DNA of 64,000 nucleotides from Echinicola shivajiensis (GCF_018642165.1 NZ_JAHHZM010000002.1:1-64000), one strand, 5' to 3'. Shown: positions 24,577-33,963, counted from the first letter of the stretch. The notes: a model not told the origin generated them from the letters alone. Numbers and translations are program-made.

Positions 24577-26334
24577 CTATTCTATCACCAAATCAAAAGG
24601 CATGCGGGCCATCACTCCCTGCATGTCTTTAACTTTTTCCATTTGTTGGAACATTTGGTAGGTAGCTCCAAAACGGTAATTCATATATTTTGCTTCTATG
24701 TCCGTTCCAAGCTCGCTCATAATCTGTTCAAAGAAAGTCTTTTGTTCTGGGAAGTAAAGCACCCTGTATTCGTCTTCAATATTGGCTTTGGCAGCAGCAA
24801 TTTCAATGGCATCTTCAAGACCTCCCAAGACATCTACCAAGCCTTTTTCCTTTGCCTGCATTCCACTCCAAACGCGGCCGCTGGCTACCTCTAAAACTGC
24901 CTCTTTGCTCATGTTGCGACCGTCTGCTACTCTTTGAATAAAAGTGTCATATCCATCTTCAATTTGATTTTGGATGATGTTTTTCTCCACCTCACTCAAG
25001 GCCCTAGTTGGGTTCATAAAGTCGGAGAATTCACCGGTTTTTGCTACGTCAGTAGTAATGCCCAATTTGTTGTTGAGTAGGCCTTTGGCATTGAACCACA
25101 TGCCGAAAATACCTATGGAACCTGTAATGGTATTTGGCTGGGCTACAATGGTGTCAGCAGGTGCGGAAATATAATAACCACCAGATGCAGCCAATTCTGA
25201 CATGGAGGCAATTACAGGTTTTACTTTTCTGGCTTCATTCATTTCCCTCCAAATAACATCAGAAGCCAGGATGGATCCACCTGGAGAGTTTACCCTCAGA
25301 ACTATGGCTTTGATATTATCATTCATCCTTGCTTGTTTGATTTCGCCGGCAATAATCTCTGAACTCAATGCATTCTCAACTTTGCCACTAACAATCTCAC
25401 CTTGTGCAATGATAACTGCCACCCGATCTGAAGCTGCGATGTTTTCCGTTTTTGCGGAGGTGTTGATACTGGTAATATTGATGGTCTTGATTTTTCCATT
25501 CTCGGAAATTCCCATCTTATCCCTAAGCAAATCCTTGACTTGGTCATCGTACCAAATTCCGTCGATTAGCCCCAGATCAACAGCGTCTTGTGGCTTTCTG
25601 ACCAGCATTTGATCATTGATGTTTTGAAGTTTTTCTAGGTCTATATCGCGGCTTTCTGAAATGGTTTTAATAGCAAATTGGTTAATATCACCCAAAAACT
25701 CCTCAGTTTGCCTTCTATTGGCCTCACTCATTTGGTCAAGAATAAATGGCTCCACAGCACTTTTGTATTCGCCCACTCTAAAAATAACCGGCTCAATCTC
25801 CAGCTTTTCCAATAGCCCCTTAAAGAATAAAGCTTCCGATGAAAGTCCGTTAAACTCCAGACCGCCCATAGGGTTCATATAAAGTTCATCTGCTATACTG
25901 GAAAGGAAATATCCATTTTCTGAAAAGTACTCTGAATAGGCAACAATAAATTTTCCCGAAGACTTGAAGTCTTCTAGTGAATTTCTGAGCTCCAAGAGCA
26001 TAGCAGGGTTGGCCATGACAGCACCCGCCTGTAAGTAGATCCCTTTTATTTTCTCATTGTTTTTTGCCGTTTTAATAGCTTTTTTCAAATTGGTCAAGCC
26101 AATTTTATTAGGAGTTGGCACCATGCCAAAGCTAGACAAGTTCATATTGTCCTCTGAACTGCGCTCAACCAGAATTACATTATTGAGGTTCATATGCAGT
26201 AGGGTGTTGTCCTCAATGGTCACTTTGTCCTCAGCAGTTGTAAGGCTTATCAGTCCTGCCAGAAAGAAGAATCCAAACAGGGAAAAGATAAATAAGCCTA
26301 TTAATACAGCGAATACATTGCTTAAAAATTTCAT
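24577..26334 (-). CDS. sppA: Signal peptide peptidase SppA, long form
   Basis: The 585-residue membrane-anchored S49 serine peptidase clears cleaved signal peptides from the membrane. It has an N-terminal TM helix (about 5-30) and two S49 domains. The general-base lysine is in VGEYKSAVEPFI of the N-terminal domain, and the nucleophile serine is in ELAASGGYYI of the C-terminal domain, the split catalytic dyad of the 67-kDa E. coli type. The length matches that type. It is divergent from folK with about 80 bases between true starts. Confidence 0.95.
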   Translation of the reverse strand: MKFLSNVFAVLIGLFIFSLFGFFFLAGLISLTTAEDKVTIEDNTLLHMNLNNVILVERSSEDNMNLSSFGMVPTPNKIGLTNLKKAIKTAKNNEKIKGIYLQAGAVMANPAMLLELRNSLEDFKSSGKFIVAYSEYFSENGYFLSSIADELYMNPMGGLEFNGLSSEALFFKGLLEKLEIEPVIFRVGEYKSAVEPFILDQMSEANRRQTEEFLGDINQFAIKTISESRDIDLEKLQNINDQMLVRKPQDAVDLGLIDGIWYDDQVKDLLRDKMGISENGKIKTINITSINTSAKTENIAASDRVAVIIAQGEIVSGKVENALSSEIIAGEIKQARMNDNIKAIVLRVNSPGGSILASDVIWREMNEARKVKPVIASMSELAASGGYYISAPADTIVAQPNTITGSIGIFGMWFNAKGLLNNKLGITTDVAKTGEFSDFMNPTRALSEVEKNIIQNQIEDGYDTFIQRVADGRNMSKEAVLEVASGRVWSGMQAKEKGLVDVLGGLEDAIEIAAAKANIEDEYRVLYFPEQKTFFEQIMSELGTDIEAKYMNYRFGATYQMFQQMEKVKDMQGVMARMPFDLVIE

Positions 26335-26414
26335 AGAAATACTTTTTTGTAATGTCCGAAATTAAGTCTTTTTTCTTATTTCTGTTAGTTTTGAACTTTG
26401 AAATTAACCCACTT

Positions 26415-26906
26415 ATGGAGAAAGTAGTTTTATTAATTGGAGGGAATTTAGGCGATAGGGAGACTCTATTGAAGGGGGCTGTTTTCAAGTTGGGCAAACA
26501 GTTTGAAATACTTAAACTTTCGGGAATTTATGAAACTGCGGCTTGGGGAGGCAAGTCTTCAGGAAATTATCTCAATATGGCCGTTTTGCTTTCCACAGAT
26601 AAAAGTCCGATGGAAGTTTTGGAAATAGGGCTGGAAATAGAAAATGAGTTAGGAAGGGAACGTGAAGAAAAGTGGGGGGATAGGACAATGGATATTGATA
26701 TCATCTATTTTGGAGGGCAGGTGATCCAAACAGAAAGATTGAAAGTCCCCCACCCAATGATGCCAAATCGTAGGTTTGTATTAGTACCGATTTCGGAGAT
26801 TTTACCTGACTTTATACATCCTCAGTTAAAAATAACAAATCGGGATTTATTGGAGAAGTGCTTAGATGAATCCGAAGTTAAGTTTTTTTCGGTGTCTCCT
26901 TTTTGA
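26415..26906 (+). CDS. folK: 2-amino-4-hydroxy-6-hydroxymethyldihydropteridine diphosphokinase
   Basis: HPPK transfers pyrophosphate from ATP to the pterin in folate synthesis. The 163-residue product starting at ATG 26415 begins MEKVVLLIGGNLGDRE, the typical first strand and loop, and contains EKWGDRTMDIDIIYFGG (about 91-107), the HPPK signature, followed by VPHPMMPNRRFVLVPISEI. An upstream ATG at 26352 would add a hydrophobic 21-residue extension that overlaps the sppA promoter region and does not fit this cytoplasmic family, so I reject it. Confidence 0.94.
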   Translation: MEKVVLLIGGNLGDRETLLKGAVFKLGKQFEILKLSGIYETAAWGGKSSGNYLNMAVLLSTDKSPMEVLEIGLEIENELGREREEKWGDRTMDIDIIYFGGQVIQTERLKVPHPMMPNRRFVLVPISEILPDFIHPQLKITNRDLLEKCLDESEVKFFSVSPF

Positions 26907-27069
26907 TCAAAAAACAGAAATGTATTGCTTCTAAACATTTCATTTCCCAAATTTAGGGTCTTATGAAGTCATAATTTTTCATTTCCGCAAATATCAACCT
27001 TGTAAGAGGTCCATTTCTCTGCCCTGTTTTTAGGGTAGAATTTTTAGCTATTGAATTATTAGAAATACC

Positions 27070-28461
27070 ATGACTTTAAAGCACATCATCGAACATTTTA
27101 AAAAAGCGCTTAGTGGCACTGAGGAAGACTACACAATCGGTAGTATCAGAAAGGCCTTATTTTACCTGTCCATTCCCATGATTTTGGAGATGTTGATGGA
27201 GTCTCTCTTTGCTGTGGTGGATATATTTTTTGTTGGGAAGCTTGGTGTGCAGGCAGTGGCTACTGTTGGACTTACAGAGTCCGTTTTGACTATAGTATAT
27301 TCCGTGGCTATTGGTTTGAGTATGGCGGCGACAGCTGTAGTGGCGCGGAGGATAGGAGAGAAAAATCGTCAAGCGGCCTCCGAAGCAGCATTTCAGGCCA
27401 TTATTATATGTACTTTGTTGGCTCTTTTCATAGGCGGAGTAGGGCTTTATTTTGCCAAAGAACTGCTTCAGTTGATGGGTGGTGAGAATGACCTGGTGGA
27501 AAGTGGATATGGCTATACACAAGTTATATTTGCTGGTAATATCAGTGTAATGCTTCTTTTCCTGATCAATGGGGTGTTTCGTGGGGCTGGTAATGCAGTG
27601 ATTGCCATGCGTACGTTATGGTTGGCAAATGGCATCAATATACTTCTTGATCCTCTTCTGATATTTGGAATCGGATTTTTTCCTGAGCTGGGTTTGGAAG
27701 GTGCGGCTTGGGCCACAACCATAGGCCGGTCCATTGGGGTAATGTACCAATTTTCTGTTCTACTCAGGGGAAAGGCCATTATTGGCTTTCACTGGGAAGT
27801 CATGCGTTTCAAATGGCACACAGTACAAAATATCCTGAAGATAGCCCTTGGTGGTATGGGACAGTTTTTAATAGAATCAGCCAGTTGGATCATTTTGATG
27901 AGGATAGTTTCTATCAGCGGAAGTGTAGCCTTGGCAGGATTTACTATTGCTATAAGACTGATCATTTTTGCCTTACTGCCCGCAATGGGCTTTTCCAATG
28001 CAGCAGCAACCTTGGTAGGCCAAAATCTGGGAGCAGGCCATCCCTATAGGGCGGAAAAATCGGCTTGGAAAGCGGCCCATTATACCGCAGTGTTTTTGGG
28101 GATTTGTGGTTTGATTTTTTTTCTTGGGGGGGATTGGGTTATCAGTTGGTTCAATGAAAACCCGGAAGTGGTGAATATAGGAGGGACTGGTTTGGGGATT
28201 ATTTGCTTGGGCTATGTGTTTTTTGCCTATGGTATGGTTATGAGTCAATCATTGAATGGTGCAGGGGATACCCGAACCCCGACGTTAATTAATATTGCAG
28301 TGCTCTGGTTATTTCAATTGCCTTTAGCTTATGCGTTGTCCAATTTTTTTGATTTGGGTGCAAATGGAGTGTTTATAGCGATTGCAGTTGGGCACTCTTT
28401 ACATGCTGTAGTGAGTAGCTGGATATTTAATAAAGGGAAATGGAAACTGGTAAAAGTTTAA
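27070..28461 (+). CDS. MATE family efflux transporter
   Basis: The 463-residue inner-membrane protein has about 12 TM helices and two MatE repeats (about 30-190 and 250-410). Internal similarity is visible: GAGNAVIAMRTLWLANGINI in the first half and GAGDTRTPTLINIAVLWLF in the second. MATE proteins export drugs or metabolites against Na+ or H+. It is monocistronic with no regulator beside it; the substrate is unknown. Confidence 0.93.
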   Translation: MTLKHIIEHFKKALSGTEEDYTIGSIRKALFYLSIPMILEMLMESLFAVVDIFFVGKLGVQAVATVGLTESVLTIVYSVAIGLSMAATAVVARRIGEKNRQAASEAAFQAIIICTLLALFIGGVGLYFAKELLQLMGGENDLVESGYGYTQVIFAGNISVMLLFLINGVFRGAGNAVIAMRTLWLANGINILLDPLLIFGIGFFPELGLEGAAWATTIGRSIGVMYQFSVLLRGKAIIGFHWEVMRFKWHTVQNILKIALGGMGQFLIESASWIILMRIVSISGSVALAGFTIAIRLIIFALLPAMGFSNAAATLVGQNLGAGHPYRAEKSAWKAAHYTAVFLGICGLIFFLGGDWVISWFNENPEVVNIGGTGLGIICLGYVFFAYGMVMSQSLNGAGDTRTPTLINIAVLWLFQLPLAYALSNFFDLGANGVFIAIAVGHSLHAVVSSWIFNKGKWKLVKV

Positions 28462-29153
28462 TCTTGGTTTCTTAACTTTGGATAAGGGCCGGTAAAATAT
28501 TTGGATAATAGGTTTTCTTTTTGATATTTTATCAGTTAACAGCTAAGTGTTTTTTAATCTTGATTGGTGTAAATTATTTGTTATCAGTTATTTGTGATTT
28601 TTTTGGCTAAATCCATACAGTGATTCCGAATCAACAGATTGTGCAATGTTTGTACAATCTGTTGAATATTTCAACATCTTATATTCGGGTCTTATAATAG
28701 ATTTTTCGTCACCTTTTTCAGGCCAGATACAGTATGTGTTTGGTTTATGGTATTAAGTGTCTTGTTTACAAATACTTAGGTTTTGTTTATTTCGGTTTTA
28801 ATAGAGGTTTTCTGGTATAAAATTTGGCTAAAATGGACCAATACCTAATATGTTTAGGTTTTTTTATTGTTTTGTAAAACCACCAATTATGAAATTTTAT
28901 ATTAGAGGCCAGCCATATTGGTTGCGGAAGAACTTTGTATATCTTGTTTTCCATTTTACCGCAATATCAATTTTCGCTATTCAACTACTGTCATTTACCT
29001 AACTCATATCAATAAGCTCATATTGGAGGAAGAATAGAAGCGGAATTTTACTTTTTCACAAAAGAGGATTCGTTGTTAAGGGCTTAATATGACCTGTGCC
29101 TGTAGGGCGAAAAAAATCAAAACATTGTAAACAACGAATAAATTTATTTAATA
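28462..29153. other. Long non-coding region upstream of the secreted lyase
   Basis: This 692-base AT-rich region has no credible ORF. It contains a perfect 12-bp hairpin TCAACAGATTGT (28631-28642) / ACAATCTGTTGA (28654-28665). A small terminator-like stem ACCTAA/TTAGGT precedes a T run (28843-28866). A 9-bp inverted repeat TTCGTTGTT (29069-29077) / AACAACGAA (29130-29138) lies just before the lyase start. These suggest regulated or structured leader DNA, possibly with a small transcript ending near 28866. Confidence 0.45.
28631..28665. repeat. 12-bp perfect inverted repeat (operator or hairpin)
   Basis: The arms TCAACAGATTGT and ACAATCTGTTGA are separated by 11 nt. No T tract follows on the plus strand, so it is more likely a protein-binding site or RNA hairpin than the MATE gene's terminator. 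Confidence 0.55.
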
Positions 29154-30401
29154 ATGAGAATTTCGAAGCAAAAGATTTTTACTTCATCCTTGATGTGTGC
29201 CTTTTCTCTAGGTTTTTATTCATGTGATGTAGTGGACACCAACCAAGATGATATTATTGAAAGTGATAAATTATACAAAGCTACCTTGTCACTGGATGAT
29301 TTAATTTATGATATTTCATTTTCTGAAAGTAGTCCTTTAAGGGGGCTAACCCTGCAGTTTGCTGAAAGCCATTCATATAAAGTAACCAGTGACCCTGTTA
29401 CGGGCAGTGGTAAGGTTGCTAGGATAGAATTGCGGGATTCAGATGATGAGGCTACCAAATCAGCCATGCGAGCTGAAATACTTTTTCCGGATCAAAATGA
29501 TAATGAGAGATGGTATTCTTATTCTGTTTATTTCCCTACAAGTGGATATAAAAAGGATAGTTATACCGAGGCAATTACTCAGTGGCACCAAAGTGGAGCT
29601 GGCAGCCCGCCCAATGCAGTTCAAATTGAAGATGACAGAATTTATTTGAGGACCATAAAAAGCAGTAGTATCACAGCATCGCAAAATGAAGATAAATATT
29701 ATGATGAATATGACCTTGCAAAGGTAGAAAGGGGTAAGTGGCATACTTTTACTTACCACTTTATTCATTCAACGGGAAGTAGCGGCTTAATTGAGATTTG
29801 GCATAATGGAAAAAAAGTAATGTCAAGAAGTGGAGGTAATATGAGAAAAGGATATGACCAACCCCGTTTTAAAGTCGGTATTTACAAGTGGAAATGGAAT
29901 TACGGCAAAACAACAGATACGGATAAAAGAGTTTTGTATTATGATAATATTCGCATAGGAGATGATGATACTTCACTGTCAATGATCACTAGTGGTTTGA
30001 ATCTTTCCAGTACCAGCACTTCTTCCAGCAGTAGTGAAAGTACAGAAAGTAGTAGTGGAGATGGAGTTCAGGGCTTGACGCTAGTGGCTGCAAATGTAGA
30101 TAGGGATTTAGTAAATATTAAGAATGGGCAGACTTATGAAACTTCAACTCATAAATTGAATATTAGGGCAAATATGCCTGGATCATTTGTTGGAAAAGTA
30201 AAGTTTGAATTGAGTGGTGATGATAATAGGGTATATGAAGATGATGGCTATCCATATAGTTTGATGGGGGATGATGGTAATAATAACTATTATTTCAATG
30301 GTGGGATTTACCCAGGGGAATATACATTGAAGGTTACCCCATATTATGGGAATACAGTTAAGGGAAGCTCCTATACTGTTACTTTCAGGATTACTTCCTA
30401 A
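29154..30401 (+). CDS. Secreted lipoprotein polysaccharide lyase (heparin lyase I-like fold)
   Basis: The 415-residue protein has a lipoprotein-type signal (SLGFYSC, Cys24). Residues about 55-275 match the polysaccharide-lyase jelly roll of the heparinase-I-like group: WYSYSVYFP, ITQWHQ, KWHTFTYHFIHS, LIEIWHNGKKV and KVGIYKWKWNYG are typical conserved strands. A Ser/Thr-rich linker (about 284-303) leads to a C-terminal Ig-like beta domain (about 306-415). It probably cleaves an anionic glycan such as a glucuronan, alginate or glycosaminoglycan at the cell surface; the substrate cannot be named. It stands alone, with no SusC/D partner nearby, behind a long leader and before a strong terminator. 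Confidence 0.75.
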   Translation: MRISKQKIFTSSLMCAFSLGFYSCDVVDTNQDDIIESDKLYKATLSLDDLIYDISFSESSPLRGLTLQFAESHSYKVTSDPVTGSGKVARIELRDSDDEATKSAMRAEILFPDQNDNERWYSYSVYFPTSGYKKDSYTEAITQWHQSGAGSPPNAVQIEDDRIYLRTIKSSSITASQNEDKYYDEYDLAKVERGKWHTFTYHFIHSTGSSGLIEIWHNGKKVMSRSGGNMRKGYDQPRFKVGIYKWKWNYGKTTDTDKRVLYYDNIRIGDDDTSLSMITSGLNLSSTSTSSSSSESTESSSGDGVQGLTLVAANVDRDLVNIKNGQTYETSTHKLNIRANMPGSFVGKVKFELSGDDNRVYEDDGYPYSLMGDDGNNNYYFNGGIYPGEYTLKVTPYYGNTVKGSSYTVTFRITS

Positions 30402-30432
30402 TATCAGCTGGTAGGTCCAGGGAATTATTGTG

Positions 30433-30471
30433 CAAGGCTAAAAGATTCTACTCTTTTAGCCTTGTTTTTTT
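30433..30471 (+). terminator. Terminator of the polysaccharide lyase gene
   Basis: A perfect 12-bp stem CAAGGCTAAAAG (30433-30444) / CTTTTAGCCTTG (30453-30464) is followed by seven T residues. Confidence 0.92.
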
Positions 30472-30548
30472 AAAGGTTGAGGTTTGTGACGTTCCTTGAT
30501 GGTTACTTATTTTATTATTGCTCACTGCTAGTCTGGATGGTTTAGCTA

Positions 30549-30965
30549 TTAGGGTGAGAAGGTATAGCACCATGCTTCTCCCTTAAGAACGGTTTCGCCA
30601 TTCTGTCTTTTGATGACTATAGCTAATTGTACAACGGGTTTTGATTGGTGCAGGCTAATGATCTCGGCTTCTGCTGTAATCGTATCTCCAATAAATACCG
30701 GGGCAGTAAATTTCCAGTTTTGACTTAAAAATACCGTGCCTGGACCTGGCATATCCATCGCTACCAATGCATGGAGAAGTCCTGTTGTCAAGCCTCCTTG
30801 AGCTACCAATTTTCCAAATTTTGTCTTTTTGACGAATTGTTCATCGAAGTGTAAGGGGGTATAGTCTCCACTTAGTTCGGCGAATGTCTTTACGTGACTT
30901 TCAGTAATTTTCAGGCTTCTTGAGGCTTTTTGGCCAATGCTTAAATGGTCCATGATGGTAAACAC
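30549..30965 (-). CDS. MaoC-like (R)-specific enoyl-CoA hydratase
   Basis: A 138-residue single hot-dog domain of the MaoC/PhaJ type. The catalytic hydratase-2 motif is SGDYTPLHFDE (about 29-39), with the active Asp and His. Such enzymes hydrate trans-2-enoyl-CoA in fatty-acid or polyhydroxyalkanoate metabolism, or process related thioesters. The normal length and isolated position give no pathway clue; a role as a general (R)-enoyl hydratase is inferred. Confidence 0.86.
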   Translation of the reverse strand: MFTIMDHLSIGQKASRSLKITESHVKTFAELSGDYTPLHFDEQFVKKTKFGKLVAQGGLTTGLLHALVAMDMPGPGTVFLSQNWKFTAPVFIGDTITAEAEIISLHQSKPVVQLAIVIKRQNGETVLKGEAWCYTFSP

Positions 30966-31294
30966 TTTAGTGGAATTGCACGCTATGCTTTTAGTAGGAT
31001 ATTACCATACTCCAAGATACTAAAATTCGTATTGTTTTATTTGACGATACGTTCGTGGCCAGGTATTTTATTGGCTAAAAGTTGAAATGTGAGGAAGAAG
31101 GGGGCAATTGTTATTGAATGTAAGGGGGCCTTCTGTAGAAAGCTATTTTACAAAGTAAGCGCAGAAGGGAAGGAGAGAATTCATGATAGCCTCGTTGAAA
31201 TTGTTGAAGAGCGATATGATGGAGCAGTTATTTCCTTGAGGAATACGACTACGGTTGGTGTGGGAAGACTAGGTTAAGCATCTTACCTACTCAA

Positions 31295-31789
31295 TTATTT
31301 AACATTATATAATTTCATTACACTGTTTAAATCTGTGGAATCATTGATTGGATAGAAATAATCCAATTGCCATTTTTGTGTTTTTTCTGCTTGCCCGCTT
31401 TTTACGCTATCCCATTTGGGATAAACCCTGAAGGCCCTTTTTCCTGGTCGATTTTTAGACGTAATTATCCCATTTTTTATTAAAGTAGATTTTGGAAATA
31501 CAAATTGCCCATAGTTGTTTTCGGTTTGAACGTTTACAATGAAGAAATCAAATTGATCTGTTTCATCAAAAGGTGCTATTGGGCCGTTTTCGCTTCTTTT
31601 CCAGAATGTTACAAATTGGCCTTTCTTTTTGGGTGTTTTTTTAGCTTTTCTACTAATTATTCTTTTGTTATTTAATGTGAATTTGCAGGCATTGTAGTCT
31701 TTGCTTTCAATTTCATATTCTACCTCTGATAGTTCAAACATGCAATTCTTATATATTTCACGTATAAGGTAGTTTAAATCTTTACCCAT
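31295..31789 (-). CDS. MepB family protein
   Basis: The 164-residue cytoplasmic protein matches the MepB family by its conserved blocks: RKAKKTPKKKGQFVTFWKRS, GPIAPFDETDQFDFF, QFVFPKSTLIKNGI and GKRAFRVYPKWD followed by a TQKWQLDYF ending. MepB is named from the S. aureus mepRAB locus but its activity is unknown. There are no membrane segments or catalytic motif. It follows the beta-propeller gene by 34 bases on the same strand, so it may be cotranscribed. Confidence 0.85.
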   Translation of the reverse strand: MGKDLNYLIREIYKNCMFELSEVEYEIESKDYNACKFTLNNKRIISRKAKKTPKKKGQFVTFWKRSENGPIAPFDETDQFDFFIVNVQTENNYGQFVFPKSTLIKNGIITSKNRPGKRAFRVYPKWDSVKSGQAEKTQKWQLDYFYPINDSTDLNSVMKLYNVK

Positions 31790-31823
31790 TATTTAGCATT
31801 CAGTTGACATTTTCTTCTCCTTA

Positions 31824-33395
31824 TTAATTGCTACCGTGATAAAGATATAATGCACCATATGACCAGTTTGGCCCTGTAAGGCCTGGATAGTTATAACGGT
31901 CCATCATCAGAGCGATATAGGCGAATGGGTAGCCTTCAGGCAATTGGACAATATTTGGCCATACTCTGGTGCCGGCATCTTTATCCCAAGGTGGGAGGTC
32001 CATTTTTAAAGTACCAACCTCCTTAAGATCCGGATAAGTGTAAATGAAAATTTCCCTTTCCGAGCTACCAGAAAAACAAAAGCGCTTATCGCCGATTTTT
32101 TGAATAGAAGTACCTGTAGAATTGTGTTCTACTGGCCCGGCAATTCTAGTATATCCCCTGTTCCAATGATCAGATTCCAAAACGATGGCCTTATAGCCCT
32201 GTCCTTGGTTTTCGCAGGTGAGCATGCGCCATTTGTTTACTGCTTCATCAAAAAGAATGTGAGGGTCCTCAATGTCTCCGATCATTCCAAATGGAACCGC
32301 TTCCATTACTGAAAAACCAAATCGGGGATCCTTTTTGCTTTCAATCGCAAGCAACTGCTTCTTCTCTTTTTCTGGGAAAGCATATGCACTAAACCCTGTA
32401 GTTAATCCTCTCCAGATCTGCTCTTTTCGGTCATAAAATAAATGGGAGGCAATTTCATTTCTAAGCAGACCATCGTTACGGTCAAATAGGATAATACCTT
32501 CCAGTTTTATATCAAATACGCTAGGATTCATGCTGAAAACTCCTTGGATATGATGCGGAAGAGCACGTCCCCGAATGGACATTGTATACCATAGACGCCC
32601 TTGATCTAGCATAGGTTCACCATTTTCATAAGTGATGGCCCTGATATCAGCCAATCCAATTCCGGTGGTAAGAGCCATGTCTACTTTATTGATTTGAACC
32701 TGCCCATTTATCAGATGAACATATAGCTGAGATTGTAGGGAGTTGATATGTGCTTTTTTTCGTAAGTCAATATACTCGTTGAAGTCGCTTTGTCCGATTA
32801 CTTTGGGTAGGCCTTGGTCTTGTCGATATAAGCTTAAACCACTGCCCAGCATTTGTAGAATGATTTTCCCCTCCAAAGTTTTCGTTTCCTCTCTATTTAC
32901 TGCGATGGACTTTTCTACTATTGTTTCATTGTCCAAAATCACTTTGAGCTTGGTATCTGTTAATAAGTTGTCTTTAAAGCCTACTTTAATAATGAATTGC
33001 TTTTGGTCCTCGGCAGAGGAAAATTGAAAACCAATCTCACCATCACCCGAGAGAGAATTTAGATCTATACTATAGGTGGCGAAGGGATTAAAGCCCCCAA
33101 ACCAAATTCCAGTTTCCGTTTCTTGTTTTGACTGGATAATTAGCATTCCTTTTTTGGTGCTTATATCTGCGGTAGTCTCAGTGTATGATTTACTGGGATA
33201 CATGGAAGGAAGACCAATAACTTCATTTGAGGCGAGACTGGCCAAGTGAATGGCTTGTTTTTCATTGAAAATCATTCTTTGTACCCCTTGCCTTACAAAG
33301 TTGATTTTTTCTGGTGATGTTTGGGGTAATGCTTCCCTAGATAGAATACTAATGATAAGAGTAAATAATAGTGACTTAAAAATAGTCTTCAGCAT
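31824..33395 (-). CDS. Secreted beta-propeller glycosidase-like protein of unknown function
   Basis: The 523-residue protein has a signal peptide (cleavage near residue 25, REALPQ-T). Its first half (about 50-250) looks like a concanavalin-type jelly roll. The second half (about 270-520) has repeated strands in the style of five-bladed GH43/GH32 propellers, for example DIEDPHILFDEAVNKWRMLT and RVWPNIVQLPEGYPFAYIAL. I do not see the full NDPNG, RDP and EC triad of GH32, so catalysis is uncertain. It might be a divergent glycosidase or a sugar-binding protein. It is read in the same direction as the MepB gene, 34 bases upstream of it. Confidence 0.55.
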   Translation of the reverse strand: MLKTIFKSLLFTLIISILSREALPQTSPEKINFVRQGVQRMIFNEKQAIHLASLASNEVIGLPSMYPSKSYTETTADISTKKGMLIIQSKQETETGIWFGGFNPFATYSIDLNSLSGDGEIGFQFSSAEDQKQFIIKVGFKDNLLTDTKLKVILDNETIVEKSIAVNREETKTLEGKIILQMLGSGLSLYRQDQGLPKVIGQSDFNEYIDLRKKAHINSLQSQLYVHLINGQVQINKVDMALTTGIGLADIRAITYENGEPMLDQGRLWYTMSIRGRALPHHIQGVFSMNPSVFDIKLEGIILFDRNDGLLRNEIASHLFYDRKEQIWRGLTTGFSAYAFPEKEKKQLLAIESKKDPRFGFSVMEAVPFGMIGDIEDPHILFDEAVNKWRMLTCENQGQGYKAIVLESDHWNRGYTRIAGPVEHNSTGTSIQKIGDKRFCFSGSSEREIFIYTYPDLKEVGTLKMDLPPWDKDAGTRVWPNIVQLPEGYPFAYIALMMDRYNYPGLTGPNWSYGALYLYHGSN

Positions 33396-33483
33396 GGTTT
33401 AATAGGAGTTAGGGTTTTAGGTTAAAAGAAAATTCAATTTAATGAAAAAATAAGCTTAATAAAGACTAGAGTTCGTTTCGTGT

Positions 33484-33531
33484 GAAAAAGTCGACTGCTC
33501 GTAGCATGCGCTACGAGCAGTCGACTTTTTC
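33484..33531 (-). terminator. 22-bp stem hairpin between hopJ-like and beta-propeller genes
   Basis: A perfect 22-bp stem (33484-33505 with 33510-33531) has the 4-nt loop ATGC. Each outer end is an A/T run (GAAAAAG ... CTTTTTC), so it can end transcription on either strand. It lies 23 bases after the HopJ-like stop codon. The stem is much longer than the other terminators in the window. Confidence 0.75.
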
Positions 33532-33554
33532 CTAAAATTGGAGAAGGAATATTC

Positions 33555-33890
33555 TTATTTAGCTTGTAATGCTTCTCCATCAAACTGAATGCCTTCCCAA
33601 CCATTTTTTATAAAGTTGCGGATATTTTGGTGGCCAGTACCTTCCGGGTCTTCCAAAACTTCCACTCTGTAGAAATCTCCAAAAAGGTGAAGGGTCTGTT
33701 CTGGACTTAGGTCTTGAAGTTTGGCGAAGCTGAAAATCTTACATGAGCCGTTGTTTTGGTTGGCCTCATTGACAGTTTTACCGTTGGCGAACTTGGTAGG
33801 GGTGAAATCATAGTTGTCGTCAATATAGGCGATTACTTCTGAAAAGGTGATGGATTCAGGCTTGTTTTTGATTTTTTCTACTAATGTCAT
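33555..33890 (-). CDS. HopJ type III effector-like protein
   Basis: A 111-residue soluble protein matching the HopJ family through VIAYIDDNYDFTPTKFANG, NNGSCKIFSFAKLQDLSPEQ and LFGDFYRVEVLEDPEGTGHQ. Despite the family name, it is common in free-living bacteria without type III secretion, and its role there is not known. It lies downstream of bioA on the same strand, 73 bases away, possibly cotranscribed, and ends at a long hairpin. Confidence 0.85.
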   Translation of the reverse strand: MTLVEKIKNKPESITFSEVIAYIDDNYDFTPTKFANGKTVNEANQNNGSCKIFSFAKLQDLSPEQTLHLFGDFYRVEVLEDPEGTGHQNIRNFIKNGWEGIQFDGEALQAK

Positions 33891-33963
33891 TTGATTAAAT
33901 ATTATGTGAATTTTGTAAATGATATTGGAGTGGGATTATTTAAAAAAATCATCTTCTCATCTA

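Noticed and set aside
26352..26414. Upstream ATG extension of folK
   Set aside because: It would add a hydrophobic leader to a cytosolic enzyme and overlaps the divergent sppA promoter region.
31089..31277. 62-codon plus-strand ORF with GTG start between the MaoC and MepB genes
   Set aside because: Composition is not clearly coding, the start is GTG without context, and I recognise no similarity. A real small gene cannot be excluded.
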